Below are positions 11,908 through 25,300 of a stretch of DNA of 61,541 nt, piece after piece; the first letter of the stretch is position 1; each line of letters starts with the position of its first letter. A program made the position numbers and the translations under genes. The DNA is from Cyclospora cayetanensis (taxonomy: Eukaryota > Apicomplexa > Conoidasida > Eucoccidiorida > Eimeriidae). The stretch covers positions 1 to 61,541 of the forward strand of contig NW_020312157.1 in assembly GCF_002999335.1 (NCBI RefSeq), written 5' to 3'. A model generated the notes under the pieces. It was not told the DNA's origin, made no database searches, and worked only from the letters and a program-made list of their open reading frames with translations.

Positions 11908-13190
11908 ACAGGTGGGCTTGATATTCGAGTGTAGTTGTGAAAGTCCATTTCAAGTTGGTAATCTCTGTGATCGGGATTTGTAAGAAGACGTCTATAAGTT
12001 CATTTGCCACAGACACTTTTGCTGTGTATAGTACATCAAGCAATTATCCACTATGAGGCATCAGGAACTTTCTGCCATAAAGTGATCTTGCTAAGAGTCT
12101 TGCGGTTAATTCACATTCCCCACCCTTGTGTTTTACTGCGTCAACACAATGTTCTTAATAGTGGTGATCCCTCGACGTACTTTTCCATTTCAACGAAATT
12201 TGCGCCTGCTATTCAAGCTCGTGTTCATGCTGCCAAAGCTTTCGAAACGAGGAAAGTGGCTCAGAGCAAACCAGGCAATCAGTTCAACAGGGCTCTGTAC
12301 GACCAGTCAGAGGACAGCCTTCTGGCAGCTCGTCATTATTTAGCACATCAGCGAGCTCCCTACTGTTTATTCTTTCATGCTATTTCTCTGCTGGAAGTTC
12401 AATTGTATCTGCTGTTGAAGAACCGGTTGCAGAGCCATTGAAACGGAAAGCATGCCCACAAGTGTCTTCTCCTAGTGCGCCTTTAATCTGCCCGCATGGA
12501 AACGCTGCCTCATCTCGCTCAGCTGCTGACTGTATGCCTCTCACACAATGAATGAAATAAGTGTTGTTGAAAAACGAGTTGTTTGCTCTCTGCGCTTCCA
12601 GGCACACTAACCTTTACGGCGCGCAGTTGTGGCCGGTTGCTTGCATTCCATGGGGACCTTATGGCGCACCAAGTACTCCATCATTGTGCACCGGTCCAAT
12701 TTAAAAGTCACAAACCATGGTGGTAGCACATAGTTGGGATGTGGACTGCCATTCAAGTGACGTAGCCTTACCAATCCTTGCGCTCGGCCGCTTGTTAGCA
12801 AACCTGACTCCTAAGGGTTGGACTAACGAGTGAACAGGCAAATTCCATTTCTGCCCCTTTGCCTCGGGCAACAGATTTACTTGCATTCAGTGCCATGTGT
12901 GTCTAGTAACTCCTGATGATTAATGCGAACTTGAATCTAAGCAGAATTGCCCGTTGGTGAGCCCCTCGTTGCGGCTCTATCCTCTGTATCCCACTTCTCT
13001 GCGCCACAGATTGCGTTGGCGCCTTCCGTTTCCCTGTGGCGTCTGCATTGCTCTCCAAATAGCCTGCTTGCGCTGACCTCAGAGTCAATGTTAAATTTTT
13101 TGACTTTTCAGGCGCACTTGCAGTTTTGTGCGATGTGTCCCTATGCACACAGTAAAAGCAGATGCGTTCTTGGAAGGCTATCTGGGGCTA

Positions 13191-15032
13191 CTTAGAAACG
13201 CGGGTAACTTCTGGATTTTCCTTTCTCGGTTGCTTCAGAGTGCAGCCTACAGCCGGCTGCCACAGCCTTGGCATCCATAGGTTCACATTCCCGACCTAGT
13301 TTTTCTTCTCAGACAAAGACGCAGAAGTTGCACTCATTTGCCTTTGAAGCCTCATGCAGACCTTAGTTCGCGAAAGAAATTAAGGTGGGTCGTCTACTCG
13401 CTGAGTCGCTGCCCATCCTACGGCCACCTAACATGGGCCTTCTCGTAGTCCACAGAAGTCACTGAGAAACCAGCTGTTCGTCTGTGATGTAGCTTTTGCT
13501 AAGCCGAAGCATCATACTTTCACTATTGCCACCTGTTGATATATTCAAGTGCTTCAGCCTGATCAATTACTTTACAGTAGAAGAAAGTGCTCCCGTGTAG
13601 CGTAGCAACCTACAGCATTTACAAGACATGCACGAAAACATTGCATTTTTTTGTGTCGAGCGAACAGAACTCTGCAACAAGTCAGATACGTAAACAGACA
13701 AAAACATGTCTTATATGTGTTTTAATTGTTCGTTCAATACAACTACTGTGGTGGAAACTTTTTCAGGGTAACATATCTCGCTCCAAGTGTGGCTTCGCAC
13801 GCCATATCGCTGTATTCAACATGCCTGCAGTCTACCCCACAGGCCGGAAGTTTTGAACGTACGGATGACGCTAATAGCCTACTTCGAATGGACTCGTAAT
13901 AACTTATGCAGCTTTCCTACGGTCGTGGGGGTGAATGTCTCGTCATGGAGAACCATAGACCTCCTTGCACAGTGTATTGCTTGGCCTCACTAAAAAGCGC
14001 GCTCATTTGTGGCATTCAATCCCCACTATAATTTGCAAAGGTACTTCCCGTTGTGCAGCTTTGAGTGATGCATACTGTATGCGCGTGTGCCCACGCAAAT
14101 GTCCAGAAGTTCACTTCCAGGCCCCCTGGATGCCCCAACATGCTCTCTACAGCATCGTACGCTAGATTTTCCTCCCTCGGACATGATCATACTAAGGTTC
14201 TGAAGTTTTCATCACAAAAATACTCAAAATCAATCTTAAGACTAATGCCTAGTCCTTTAGATGCCGCGCCATGTAGGTCAACAACTACGGCACTACCGAC
14301 AAGAGCACCGGTTCGCTGGCTAGCCGTTGAGCCCCTTGTCTATGGAATTTTCCCCCTTGAACCAACAGTTTTAAATTTAGACACTCAAAATTTTTGGTGT
14401 CCAAAACAAATTTTGGTATCAAGACCCGCAGTACCCTAGCGCGTGCCGGTTGCCGGATAGTGAGATCCCCAGCACTTGGAATTCCGAGCAAAAGGCTTTT
14501 TCGACATTAAAGTAATGAATACAAGTATTTTATTGAGTTTTGGGGTGCTAACTGCATCTGGTGAAACATTTAAATGGTGTGGCCCCCTTTTCCGCCGGGA
14601 TTCGAAAGTGGCTAACTCTGCAGGGCCAGGCCAACCAACGTTGTAGCATGAAGTGGCTCACTGCTTTGAGATGTTGTTGTGATTTTTGCCGTTCTTTGCG
14701 TCCTTTACTTCTTGATCAGCTTCTAGGCAACCGATATTCGCTGCCATCCTTCCAAGCCGCGGCCGCCGCTGTGTGCCACATGAGCTTACGTGCCCAGTGA
14801 GAGTGTCGCCCTCATTGTATGCTGGTGCTTTTATGTTTTGCTGCATTCTAGGTCCTTTTCCGAATTTATAATAGTGGATATGAGAAGAAGCATTGCTTGT
14901 TCATCTGAGCTCTCTCACCGCTGCAACCGCAGTGCAGAATTGACAGCCCTTTCCTCCTACGAGTGAAAATGAAAATAGAAGACACTGAGAAAGAAAGATT
15001 CTTCTGCGCGGATTAACCTCGATGCTCAGATA
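13191..15032. other. Intergenic upstream of the BT1 transporter
   Basis: No gene recognised. It probably contains the transporter promoter and 5' UTR at its right end. A minor local duplication of AT-rich text lies near 14,380-14,425. Confidence 0.45.
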
Positions 15033-17657
15033 ATGAATGCAGCCTCAGTACCCGCACCAGATTTGTCTGATGCGGCTCTCGAGTTAGCGGCGCTCGACGC
15101 TCTAGCTCCCAGGTAGGTTTGAAGCATACTCAATAAACAGGCTCTACAGCAATGGCCAATCGTTGTGTATCATTACTTGTTATCATGGCCTCCTTCTTCC
15201 AAAGAACCGTTATTTCTGTCTTCAGGCTTTGCAGCATGCATATCTCATTATTAGTTTTGATTTTCAACGAAATTTCAGTAACCTTGTGATGTGTTCTGTC
15301 TTTGTATCTACAGACATGAAGCGGAGCTGCCTACAGTGGCTCATGGAACCTCATCTAAGGCATTGCCGGCCTCGGCTTCAGGCAATGGCAGTGGCAGCGC
15401 TGCTGCTCGGGGACCTTTCCAGCGTTGCTGCGGCCGCCTTCTCTGCCATCCGTTCCGTTCTCCTGTCAGGTATTTCTCCCGTCTAAAAAGGGAATTCGGG
15501 ATCTCCTTGATGACGCTTCTGATGTCGAATTATCTTTTTCTGAAGGGGGCAGCCTACCATATGGCAATAGCCGCCTCAACCCCTGTTTTCAGGGAGGTTC
15601 TTAAGCTACCAGCAGAGCAACACAGTGTTGCAGCAGCTCTCTTTATGGTTCCCTGGAGTATCAAAGGCGTCAGTGGCTCCGTGTCTGATTTGTGGGCCCT
15701 TGGGGGCTACCACAAGCGTTCCTTTATGCTGCTGGCATCCATTTGCGGGGTGATAGGCGCCACCTTGCTTGTGGCGTGTGCCGGGCGGCTCACCATGGGT
15801 GTAGCGGTGGCTGGCTTTTTTCTAATAATGGTCCAGGCAAGCTTCAACGATCTACTCTGCGAAGGGACATACACTAGACGGATGGCAGAGAAGCCCTATA
15901 CGGGCGCTGCCCTAACGTCTTTTGTTTGGCTATGCAGCTCAATGGGGACGTTTATGCAGGCCATCTGGGTAGGGCCTGTCGTTGACCACCTCCCTTTTCA
16001 GATCGTACTGGCGCCTTTCCTCCCCCTCTGTGCGCAACAGCTTATTATTCTCCTTTGGCCGTGGCCGTTCCGGAGCTGGAAAGCAGACGGAGGTTTTGGG
16101 GGCGAGGTCTATATACCAAAGGGAGAGAGATTTAAGGTATTGCATAGTTTCATAGCTTGACTATCATAGAGTGCGCTCCCCTTGTACTCACTAGGCCTAT
16201 TTGTGCCTGGGTCGAGGCTTTCCGATTGAACTACTGAGAGAGTACTCATGATATTTAGCGTCTCAGTTCGTGCCTCGCCGCTTCCTCCTCCTTTTGCTCA
16301 TGCCTCTAATTGCGGCTGTCTGTTTTTCCGCGTGTGTATGCTTCTGTGTGCTTAGGCCTTTCTACTCTCCGAGCATAGCCGTTTGTTTGCTTGTGCCCTG
16401 TGCCTGACGGTTTGTGCGTGTGGGTCCATGGTCGCTGGATTGATGAATGATAGGCGGCACATTGTAGGAATAGTGTATTGCTTTTGCTCGTGTATCTGTA
16501 TCTTAATCACTGTTTTATGTACGATGCCTCCTTATCTGGCAAAACCCGTGCTGTACATGTTTGCGGGCAGAATGTTAGTGCCCAATATAGCCTCGCAGTT
16601 TTCATACTGGTTACGGGGCGGGCCCGACTGTGTACCTGGGGGACCCCACTTCAGCTGGACATTCCTCCTGACGTGGAATGCTCTGGCACAGTCTCTGTTT
16701 GCGTTTATAGGTGTTGCCCTCTTTCAGCGCTATGTTTCGAAGTGGACTTTTAGAAGGGCTTTTCTGGTCACATCGATCCTGCAGCAGCTTACCTGTCTCT
16801 TCGACGTAGCGATGGTGATGCGGTGGAACAGGAAGATTGGGATTCCTGACAATGTATGGTACTTCTGCTCAGCATCTATCATAGAGGAAGTGGCGTCCAT
16901 GTGGGCTTTTATGCCAGGGTGCGTCCTTATCTCCCGCCTCTGTCCAAAAAATATCGAGAGCACAATGTATGCGGTGGTCGCCGGGCTCCAGAACTTTGGT
17001 CAGTCCATGGCGAAGCTCAGTGGGAACTTTCTTTGCTACACACTTTTGGGCATCAGAACGCTTCAGACGGCTGAGGTGGAAGGCTGCGATTTTACCAACC
17101 TCCCTCTTGGTATCGGTATTGCTATGGGGATTTGTCCATTCCTTCCCATATCCCTTACCTTTTGTCTTGTTCCTAACACGTATATGGATGAGGCGCTACC
17201 TGAATCTGGACGTGCAGAGGGATCTGGCGCTGCTGTTACAGTAGCGCCTGTACAAGCAACAGAAAGCGAGCGGGCAGCAGACCAAGCGGCAGAATTGCCT
17301 GCCCCAAGTGCAGACACAGATGCCCCAGAGGAGGCCTCTTCTCCTCCCATTTCTTCGTCTGACGACATAGTTTTAATGGATAGACGTATCTCAGTGCAGG
17401 CATTTGTAGGGACCAACTGCCCAAATGAGACTTCCAAGGAGAGCGAGCCCCAGGAGGGCAAGCCCCAGGAAAGCGAGGGAGTGTCGGTGGAGGAGGGAAA
17501 TGGGAGTTCATCAGCCAAGCAAGGGCGACTGCCAGACGCGGTACACGATACGTCTGTTGCGGCAGTTACAGTCTTCAGGAAGCGAACACAACACTTGAGG
17601 CAAGTGCAGCAGCAAGAACACAAGCCACAAACACCAAACGAGGAGCAACCCGAATGA
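15033..17657 (+). CDS. Folate-biopterin transporter (BT1 family, MFS-like)
   Basis: Exons 15,033-15,112, 15,314-16,136 and 16,356-17,657 join in frame through GT-AG introns of 201 and 219 bp, giving about 734 residues. Residues ~1-100 are hydrophilic. A multi-spanning membrane region then runs to ~575, with the BT1 signature around residues 140-165: a WSIKG segment, an SD pair, and GYHKRSF. Exon 3 has a CVPGGPHFSW motif, matching the Cys/Pro loop typical of this family. The last ~155 residues form a Glu/Ser/Gln-rich cytosolic tail with no clear domain. BT1 proteins import folates or pterins; in apicomplexans individual members differ in substrate, so folate specificity here is an inference. 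The start at 15,033 is the first ATG of a short exon whose donor phase fits the next acceptor. Inverted gypsy relics lie on either side. Confidence 0.88.
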
Positions 17658-18159
17658 CAACAACCATTACATCAACAGCCCCAGAAGTGCCTTGGATTGA
17701 AGACCTACATATCATTTTGTGTGCCTGAGATGCATAGGGCCTCTTTGCAGTCAACATTCTCCTCGGGGTAACATTCCGTGCACAAATTTACGAACCAGGA
17801 GCATCACAACACCAGAGCCAGGACAAAAGCAGCGGGCTTGATGCAGGTGTGGCAGAAGCGACAGCAGCAGAATACGGTGCTTTAATGCCGTTGTTTTCAT
17901 GTTGGAACATCCTGAAGAGGGGAGCGCGGTGTAAGGGAGTTCTGAAAACATGGAAATCTAACAGACTGGGCAGTACACTTCTTTCTTATCGGAAACTAAA
18001 AGGGTAAACTAGGCAGGGAGAGCAGGAACAACGCAGAGGAAGACGTAGCGAGATAGAGAGAAGAGGCACAGGGCCATTGGTACGAGAAATACTTGGGCGA
18101 GAGCAAACAATTTGACTTGTGGGGGGCACTGTGCGACCACACCTGAACCTGTAGGCATT
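17658..18159. other. 3' flank of the BT1 transporter
   Basis: Probably 3' UTR and downstream sequence. No gene or clear poly(A) signal is evident. Confidence 0.4.
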
Positions 18160-18800
18160 TGTACGTATGCGCATATATACCTACATGCTCGCAATTTATG
18201 TATCGCTTCTGTTAAATCCTTGTGTGCATACCTGTAGGTCTATAAATATATACGCATATGTGTATGTATACATGCGTGTCCAGAAAATCAGGTTTTTAAG
18301 CACACGTGCATATGCGAGTCGTGTACGTTTACTCACATGTATGCATATGTATATATGTACATTTGAGTGTGCACATGCATTTCGCTGGGCGGCAGCAATG
18401 GGCCTTTATATGGTGTGGGCAATAGAAAAGGCCTGTGTGTTTATGTACATACAGTGCGGAGTGACAGAACAGTGTATTTGTATCGTATTTACACCTAATA
18501 CCTGTTTGCCGTTTACCATACATATTTGATGGTGTCGGTGTATGTTCGGTAAAAATACACGCATATATATATACGTGTGTGTAGGCGTGTGTATTGACAT
18601 ACACATGTGTATACATGCATGCAAATACGTGCAAATGAAGGGAAGCTATACACATATATATATATATATATAAAAGCAGCTAATGTACATACAGCTGTGT
18701 ACTTATGCATATATATATATATATATATATCTGTGTGTATATATGTGCTCATGTACATGGCTGTGTACGCGTATATATGCCTACGTACACGTTAGCAAAC
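18160..18800. repeat. AT/GT-rich microsatellite tract
   Basis: Runs of alternating AT, TATA, TGTA and TGTG dinucleotides. The longest pure (AT)n blocks are at about 18,653-18,672 and 18,707-18,731. The Tyr/Ile/Thr-rich frames read here on both strands are by-products of the repeat. Confidence 0.9.
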
Positions 18801-18845
18801 ATCTGCTTTAATTGATTTGTTGGTATTTCCTGCCTCTTTACCGCG

Positions 18846-18867
18846 TAATGCATATTTCTATGCATTA
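18846..18867. repeat. Short perfect inverted repeat
   Basis: TAATGCATA and its complement TATGCATTA flank a 4-base TTTC loop. It adjoins the microsatellite tract. Function unknown; AT-rich sequence makes such palindromes by chance. Confidence 0.6.
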
Positions 18868-21800
18868 TGCACCCTTTGTAATGTACAGACAGGCGTTACT
18901 TTGAAACGCCAATACTTGAAGTGTCTAGATGGTAGGGTCGAGGGTTTTGCCATTAGGGGCTGGGACTTTCTGATCTACAGTTGGGACTTCAAGCCTGGGC
19001 TGAAGCATGTAGGCTTTGCGGATGAAGATTTGCCAAGTGAATTGCTCGCAATTTTCGGGCCTGCACTTTGGCGCGATGGTTTTGACGGTTTATATTATAG
19101 AAGCTTGTAGGCGTCTGTCCTAGGACCTAGTGTACGAGTTTTGAGTGGATTAGGGAGTACGCATAGTAAGGCCAAATTGGACTTTTTGTCGTTTTGTGTT
19201 CGACATGTCAAGCTCTGTATTGTGTTATTTTCTTTTGATCGATACTACAACATTCGTCTAATGCAGAACAAGGCTGAACACCTTGGCTCCGGCTGAACAC
19301 GAGCAGCTACGGCCCTCGTGGGTTCCGCATGCAGGCTAAGTTCCCTTACTGTTTCTATAGCTGCCAGTTTGAAGAGGCTTTGCTTTCCGGATAAAGAAAA
19401 CTTTTAAGGAGCCTTATGCAAAGTTACTTGGCTGGCTGGAATAATGCGTGCAGATCTACACGCCATCTGCTATAGTCGACAGGGAGGTCCTTTGGCACAA
19501 TATAGCAGGCGGGAGGTCGATATGTCCTCACATTCACGCGCCCCCTCAACATAACTGCTCGGGGTACCTTCCGTTTATGTTCGTTCCTTGATTCGGGAAC
19601 GGAGTTCTTAACCCCTGCCCTTTTCGAACAGTTGCTTTGAGGGAAAACTACCCATTATGAGGTACTGTGTGTTCTGACTGTGCGCTGCAGTGCTTGGCAG
19701 GAGTTGTAGTGACATATTACACTCAATCGCCTACAGTAGAGAATGCTGTGAACCAAATTGAATAAATATGGCTTGCTTCGTGGCGTATATGGTCCTTTCA
19801 CTTAGTTACCCTTCTTACGTTGTTGCATTACCCTGTTGAGAGCTTTGGTGTGGTGCTTGAACGCGACCAGTGCCTGTGAGATTTACTCCTAGGGGGCTTT
19901 TGGGAGTCGAACTTTTGTTGGACGACTACATCATGAGTGCAACGTCACGTACGCAGGCGCGAGGGAGTAAACTTGCACATCAAGATGCCATGAACATTTA
20001 TTATGCGGCAGCGACTCTTTGAGATACCGTATCTCAAACTCAATAGATGTTCCGACTTACATCCTTTGAGGTTTGGGAAGATGTATGCAATGAAATGAAA
20101 ACATTCGGCGCCGGGGGCCTGTGCAGCAGACCAAGGTTGATGCAGTTATTTGAGGTTCTACGAAACAGAAATTTATCCAAAATCAGCATCAGCACTTGCA
20201 TGATTTCATGACGGTTCCTGAGAGCTGAATGAGCGATGCATTCATGTGAAGAGTAGCAATGCAAGAGGGGAGGAAGACGCGCACGGCTCAGCAAAACAGA
20301 GAAGCGATCTGAAAGCACTGCCTACGCAGATTTCTAAAACGAATTTCATTCAGCTTTTAACACCTTGTTAGTAGCTTCGAGAGATTGAGTTCGTCCTTCA
20401 AAAGGGGCTTGGAATGACATATTGGAGTTTGTTCCTACACGGCGATTGGAACTTATGTCTTCCATTTTCATTGAAGACAATCGCTATCCCCAGCGGCTCA
20501 CGACTGCTCATAAGCTCCGGTGTTGTCTTGCCATGCCGGAACAGAAGGGCATCAACGAGCTATATATGGTGAAGCATTGAAGACGGATGTGCATTAAACT
20601 GGATGTATGCTCGAAAACATATACTTCTACGGCACTATCTACATGCGGGCATTAGGCCAGAATCCCGTCTGTGGACTACTAGTTGACGATCAGTACTATA
20701 TTCTGGGGTATGCATTACCTGAGGATGGGGAGCTACCAGTGCTGAACTGTTATGCTACATGACTGAATTAAATCTCCCAGCATCCTAAGCAAAGGAGGCA
20801 CAAGCAAAGGTTGTAAGGTCTGTTATTAGAATATTTCTTAGACTGGTTCAAGAAGAAATACGTGTAGTGGGGTAGCCTGTCATAAAGCTGATTGTATCAG
20901 GAAGTGTACGGAAATGCAGTCCAGCCTGGTAAGTATCTCTGCAGCCATATCTTAGAGGCTTCCCTGGCTATCGGATACCACGGCCCAATGTGTAATACTG
21001 CGAAGAATACAGAAAGGACTAGTCACTGTTTTAGGCCAGCGATGAAGGCTTTAAAAGCTGGATGTATCACGCCGTCTTATGGTATGTACTGTTGGTACCT
21101 GACAGGACTCACATATTTGTTCTCCGGAGGTTACAGTGGTGTTATGTGCATAGGATGTACGGTTGAGACGATATAGGGTAAGCGAACGGGGTCACCGCCC
21201 AGGTGCACAAGGTTAGCACACTCGAACACAAGTTATAGTTACGTAGGGATAAGTAAAGGATGGCCAACTTGGTTTGCTCATTCGTTTAACTTATTTGTTG
21301 CCAAGAACTGCAAGCTCGGCACAACAGGACGTAAAGGTACGTGCTCATGCGCTAGATGCTCTGTCTATCTGTGCGTGAATATTCCTCCTGCTGGGAAGGT
21401 GGAGGAACGTGCGCCCATGCTCTCCCACTATCCTTATCTCGAGAACTCTGAGGAGTGCGAGCCAGAGCAGGTAGAAGTTCCTTTGGAACACACTTATCAC
21501 CTTGGTATTTGTCTGGAGTCAAGTGTCTCCATACGGAGATATTAGCCGGAGCTCTTCAATTGGGAGCACCACATGGGGCAGACTCGCTCATTGTGCATAC
21601 AACGAAACGTTACATTTCCTTATAACAGTTGCCGCATCTTAGTGAAGCTGTCTAATTATTTAATAATATGATTTTGGTCCGCAGTAATCAAGGGGAAATG
21701 CACCCTGTTGCGCTGGATTTCGACAATAGCGCAGTGCCTTTTGGGGAAGCAGAGGCCAACCTCCAAGCCAGCGTCAACGCAGTCGCTCTACAACCTGTGG

Positions 21801-22339
21801 GCAGGCTTGGCTCCTGAGCCAACATTAACTCAATGAGTGCCAGAATGAGGCTATGACGACCAATAATGGCGACCGTCTGGATGATCGAGTACTTCAAGAT
21901 ATCACCAGTGAAGTGTGATTGTACCTCGCTGTGTGCGCTGGAAATGAAGAAAAACGAATGCTCCTTGCAGCTTCAAGGAGGTCTAGATTCATACTAAGGA
22001 TGCCATCTGCCTCCAAGGATTGCTACACTTTAGGCTTTCATACATGCCTTCATTCATCGCAGTATGCCGAAATCGCTTTAGCAACATGCTTTGCGATAAT
22101 AGATAAAGGTTAGCAACGGAATCAATTATTAGGCTGGAATACTGAAAAACACGAAATTCTAGCTTTAAAAAAAGCCTCTACCTAGCCAAACAGCTGCTTT
22201 TTCAGTGGTATATCTCAGGGCTACCAGAACTGTCACGTCAGGCGGTCGCAGGCTGCACAGCGATTCCATGATCATGGCTGGAATGCAGTGAAGGGGGCTG
22301 TAGAGGATAGTCACACTTAAGGATCCACTACCGCACAAA
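18868..22339. other. Intergenic, no gene recognised
   Basis: Only short frames, such as 20,892-21,176 and 18,817-19,110 on the plus strand, without motifs. The right end may hold the unrecognisable gag part of gypsy relic 2. Confidence 0.4.
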
Positions 22340-25300
22340 CCTGCTTTGATACAAGTTTGGTCTAATGGTCAAGAATTACTGGCTTTATATTCTTCTCAAG
22401 AGAAAGTGGATCTGTTATCTGAAGAGACGACGCAAAAGCGCAAGCTGCCTGTTCACTCTCTGGCGCAGTCCCTAAGACTCAAGCTCGCTAACAAGCGGCC
22501 TAATGAAATGCTTAGCAAGGCTACATCGGCTAGCAAACTTCAACTGGGTGCTATCTCAATGGTCTGCAGCTTTTCGTTGGGACACGTACACCATGACGTA
22601 ACCCTCGGCATGCCAGGGATCCTCCAGTGGAAGGCGCGTATGCGCCACAGCTGTGCGCTAGGGAAGTTAGCGTAACGGAAAACGTTAGGAGAAGCCAACT
22701 CTCTTTTCCTTTAACAACTCTCATTTTCATGTATGATGAGCAGTCTAAAAATGCCGGTATCTGAACGAAAGAGACACAGTCTTCATGCAGGCAGCTAGGC
22801 AGCCCACTACGAAAACACGGTTATGAGCATGCGATCCGTCTTTCAGGCTCTGCAATCGCTTCTCTACTAGCCAATTTGATTGGTGTTCAAGCAGAAGAAC
22901 AGTAGGAATAGACAGATATCAAGGAACTCTTGGATGTGCTAAACAATGACGCGCTCCCAGCAGCGTGTTCATCTACTGGTCGTCCAGTGCGCCGTGCTGA
23001 GCTACGTTTTGCGTCGGCTCCGACCTATGTTCCGAGAATTGAAGATCCCGACGGCGCGAAAAGGAGATTGAGTGGCAGGCGGGTGGTTTGTTGAAAAAGC
23101 AAGGTGCACGTTGTGACAACCACCTTGCAGCATACCCCGATGTTGGTTACGAAGATGGACGATAGTGGGGCCTATGCTTAGCTATCGGCTCCAGAACAAA
23201 CAGGCTGCCAAGCAGTAGTTGTCGGTGCCTCATTGGCAAATTGCTTGACAAACTACACGGGTAAACAGTCTTATCGGGATCTGGATCCAGAGACACCTTT
23301 TTACAAACCCCCATTTAATCTTTGTGAGAAGCGCTCAACGGAGTTGCGTATTCGTACTCCCAAACTCGAGCATACCTCTATGTCGTTTGCCTTCTACGTG
23401 CCAACAGCCATCCGCTACTTGGAAGGCTTATAAACATCCTGAGCACCTTGTGGATGCGAATTACTTGGGATATTGGACACATCCTAGCCTTCAGCCGATG
23501 CGTTGAAGACTACCTCTAAAATGCACGGCGTGCACTTCAGCCATCGCGACAAAGGCATTGATATGTGGCAGCACAAACGTGCTAGGGTTCCTACAAACAA
23601 ATATTCGTGGATATTATGTTTCGGTTGCAAGAAGTGCGCCAGATCCGTAAACAATTGAGGCAACCAAGGCGTGGCCTTTATCTTTACGTGCCGGCACGGA
23701 GGCTACGAAGTTCTATGAGATTGCTTCTTATTAGTAAAATCTTATTCTTAAGTCTGCTGAAATTCATAATCGTTTGCCTAAGCTGCTACGGGAAACGTAT
23801 TTTACTACCACTGTAGAGGAGGCCAACCGCCCTAGAAACGCTTTTCGGCCGCCTTCCAACTCCTACGGTACACAGGCTCCCCGAGTATAAACGTCCATTA
23901 GTCGTAACAACCGACGCCAGTGACCTAGCGCGGAGTGCTGCTGTTGCCCAACCGGCTTCCAGCTCTCTGATAGACCAAATTATTGTTTGACATCCTCACT
24001 GCTGCAACGAAACCGACCAGCAACATCCACTAAGGGAACAGGAAGCCTATGCGGAGCGATGGGGCGTTAAATGCCAACACGATCTATGAGGACGTCATTC
24101 TAATACAGAAGTTGACCATCAGTCTTTTAATGCACTTTACCAGTAATCTAAGTCCTTGGATAAGCCGAAGGTTGTTCACTGGACTGGGCGACTCCTGCAG
24201 TTCGACTTCCCCGTAATGTATATTAAGGGTATCACCATCAATTTCAGAAAGGCGCTCTTGCGATGCTGCAACGAGCCACCATCGTTCAGCACAAACGCTC
24301 GTTCCTTGGATGACTCACCATTTTGTAGACAGAGTAAGACTTACGCGTTCGACACCCAATCCAGAATGGTGAAAAAGTGAAATAATATTACGTTAGAGAT
24401 GGCCTGCTGTGGTTCAAAAAAAAGCGGGGATTCCGTATTTGGTACGTTCCGACTTCCGCTAAAAATACCAGTGCTATTGTGCGCAAAGCACAGGATAATA
24501 ATCTTTCAAACCGCATTAGAATTCGCAGCATAGACACAAAGCTCCCGTGGTCCGTCTGGAGTCCTGGGATGTGTCTTGCAAAAGGAATATGCGTCATCAT
24601 GCCGAGATGCTCGGTAGCTAAACTAGCGCAATTTTCATGCCCCTAGCGTGTTTGCAAAGCTGTCTGATTTCTGAAACGGTTTGGACCAATATTACTTCGG
24701 ACAGTATTGCTGAATTGCAGCAGGCCTAGGGTTAGGATCACGTTTACGTCGTTGTTAACGCACTCAGCATAAATTCCGGTTTCATATTTCCGCTCCGGCT
24801 GTGTAATCGCTCATGGAGTCGCTCATTTGTTCTTAATAAATATCTGGACGCTTCACTGATTCCTTTACTCTACAGGGATCCAACACTTCTTCGTGCAATC
24901 TGGAGTGCCTTTATGACCTTCCTGCACACTGGCCATACTATGACCATTTCGAGTCACCCGCAGAAAGTAGGATAGACAGAACGCACAAATGCACTATTCC
25001 GCAGTATTGAGGCTCTATGCTTTAAAAATTCAGTTGTTCAGATAAAGTTTTTTGCTTGTGCTGAATGGATGCAATAAACAGCCGTACACTTTGTGTACGC
25101 ACAGCTCTCCCTTTCCCTGGTTTGCACTAGGAAGTTTCTCTCCGCACCGGGCCTGCATCCTGTGGTCGAGGGTCGCCATGATTAGCAGCAGACATATTAT
25201 GGAGAAACGGTCAATTTCCTTTAATGCATGGGGAGGCTCAAGAGAGTCAATCACGGCGTTATGAGAAGCGGCGCTTGGCTGAGTGTTGTGGCGCTGTACA

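Larger units (their letters stand above)
9360..13190 (-). mobile_element. Degraded Ty3/gypsy LTR-retrotransposon, relic 1
   Basis: Reading down the minus strand, pieces appear in gag-pol order. Near 13,160-13,100 is a decayed CCHC knuckle (CFYC...H). At 12,886-12,607 is a block homologous to the protease-region block of relic 2, sharing KLPVHSL/NLPVHSL-type text and ANKRP. At 11,907-11,516 is reverse transcriptase, with a MDDI catalytic-box remnant followed by the usual HLRRAL and K.GK context. At 11,000-10,800 is the region leading into the integrase HHCC. At 10,747-10,400 is the integrase core with VVDTLSEYAYFIP and THRDPK, matching the family D(x)VVDRLSK.AHFIP and SDRDP motifs. A 3' block at 9,480-9,400 is also shared with relic 2. 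Stops and frameshifts interrupt every part, so it is inactive. LTRs were not delimited. Confidence 0.8.

Noticed and set aside
17063..17623. 186-codon minus-strand frame
   Set aside because: Antisense shadow of the third exon of the BT1 transporter.
18160..18800. Tyr/Ile/Thr-rich frames on both strands
   Set aside because: They are translations of the dinucleotide microsatellite, not genes.
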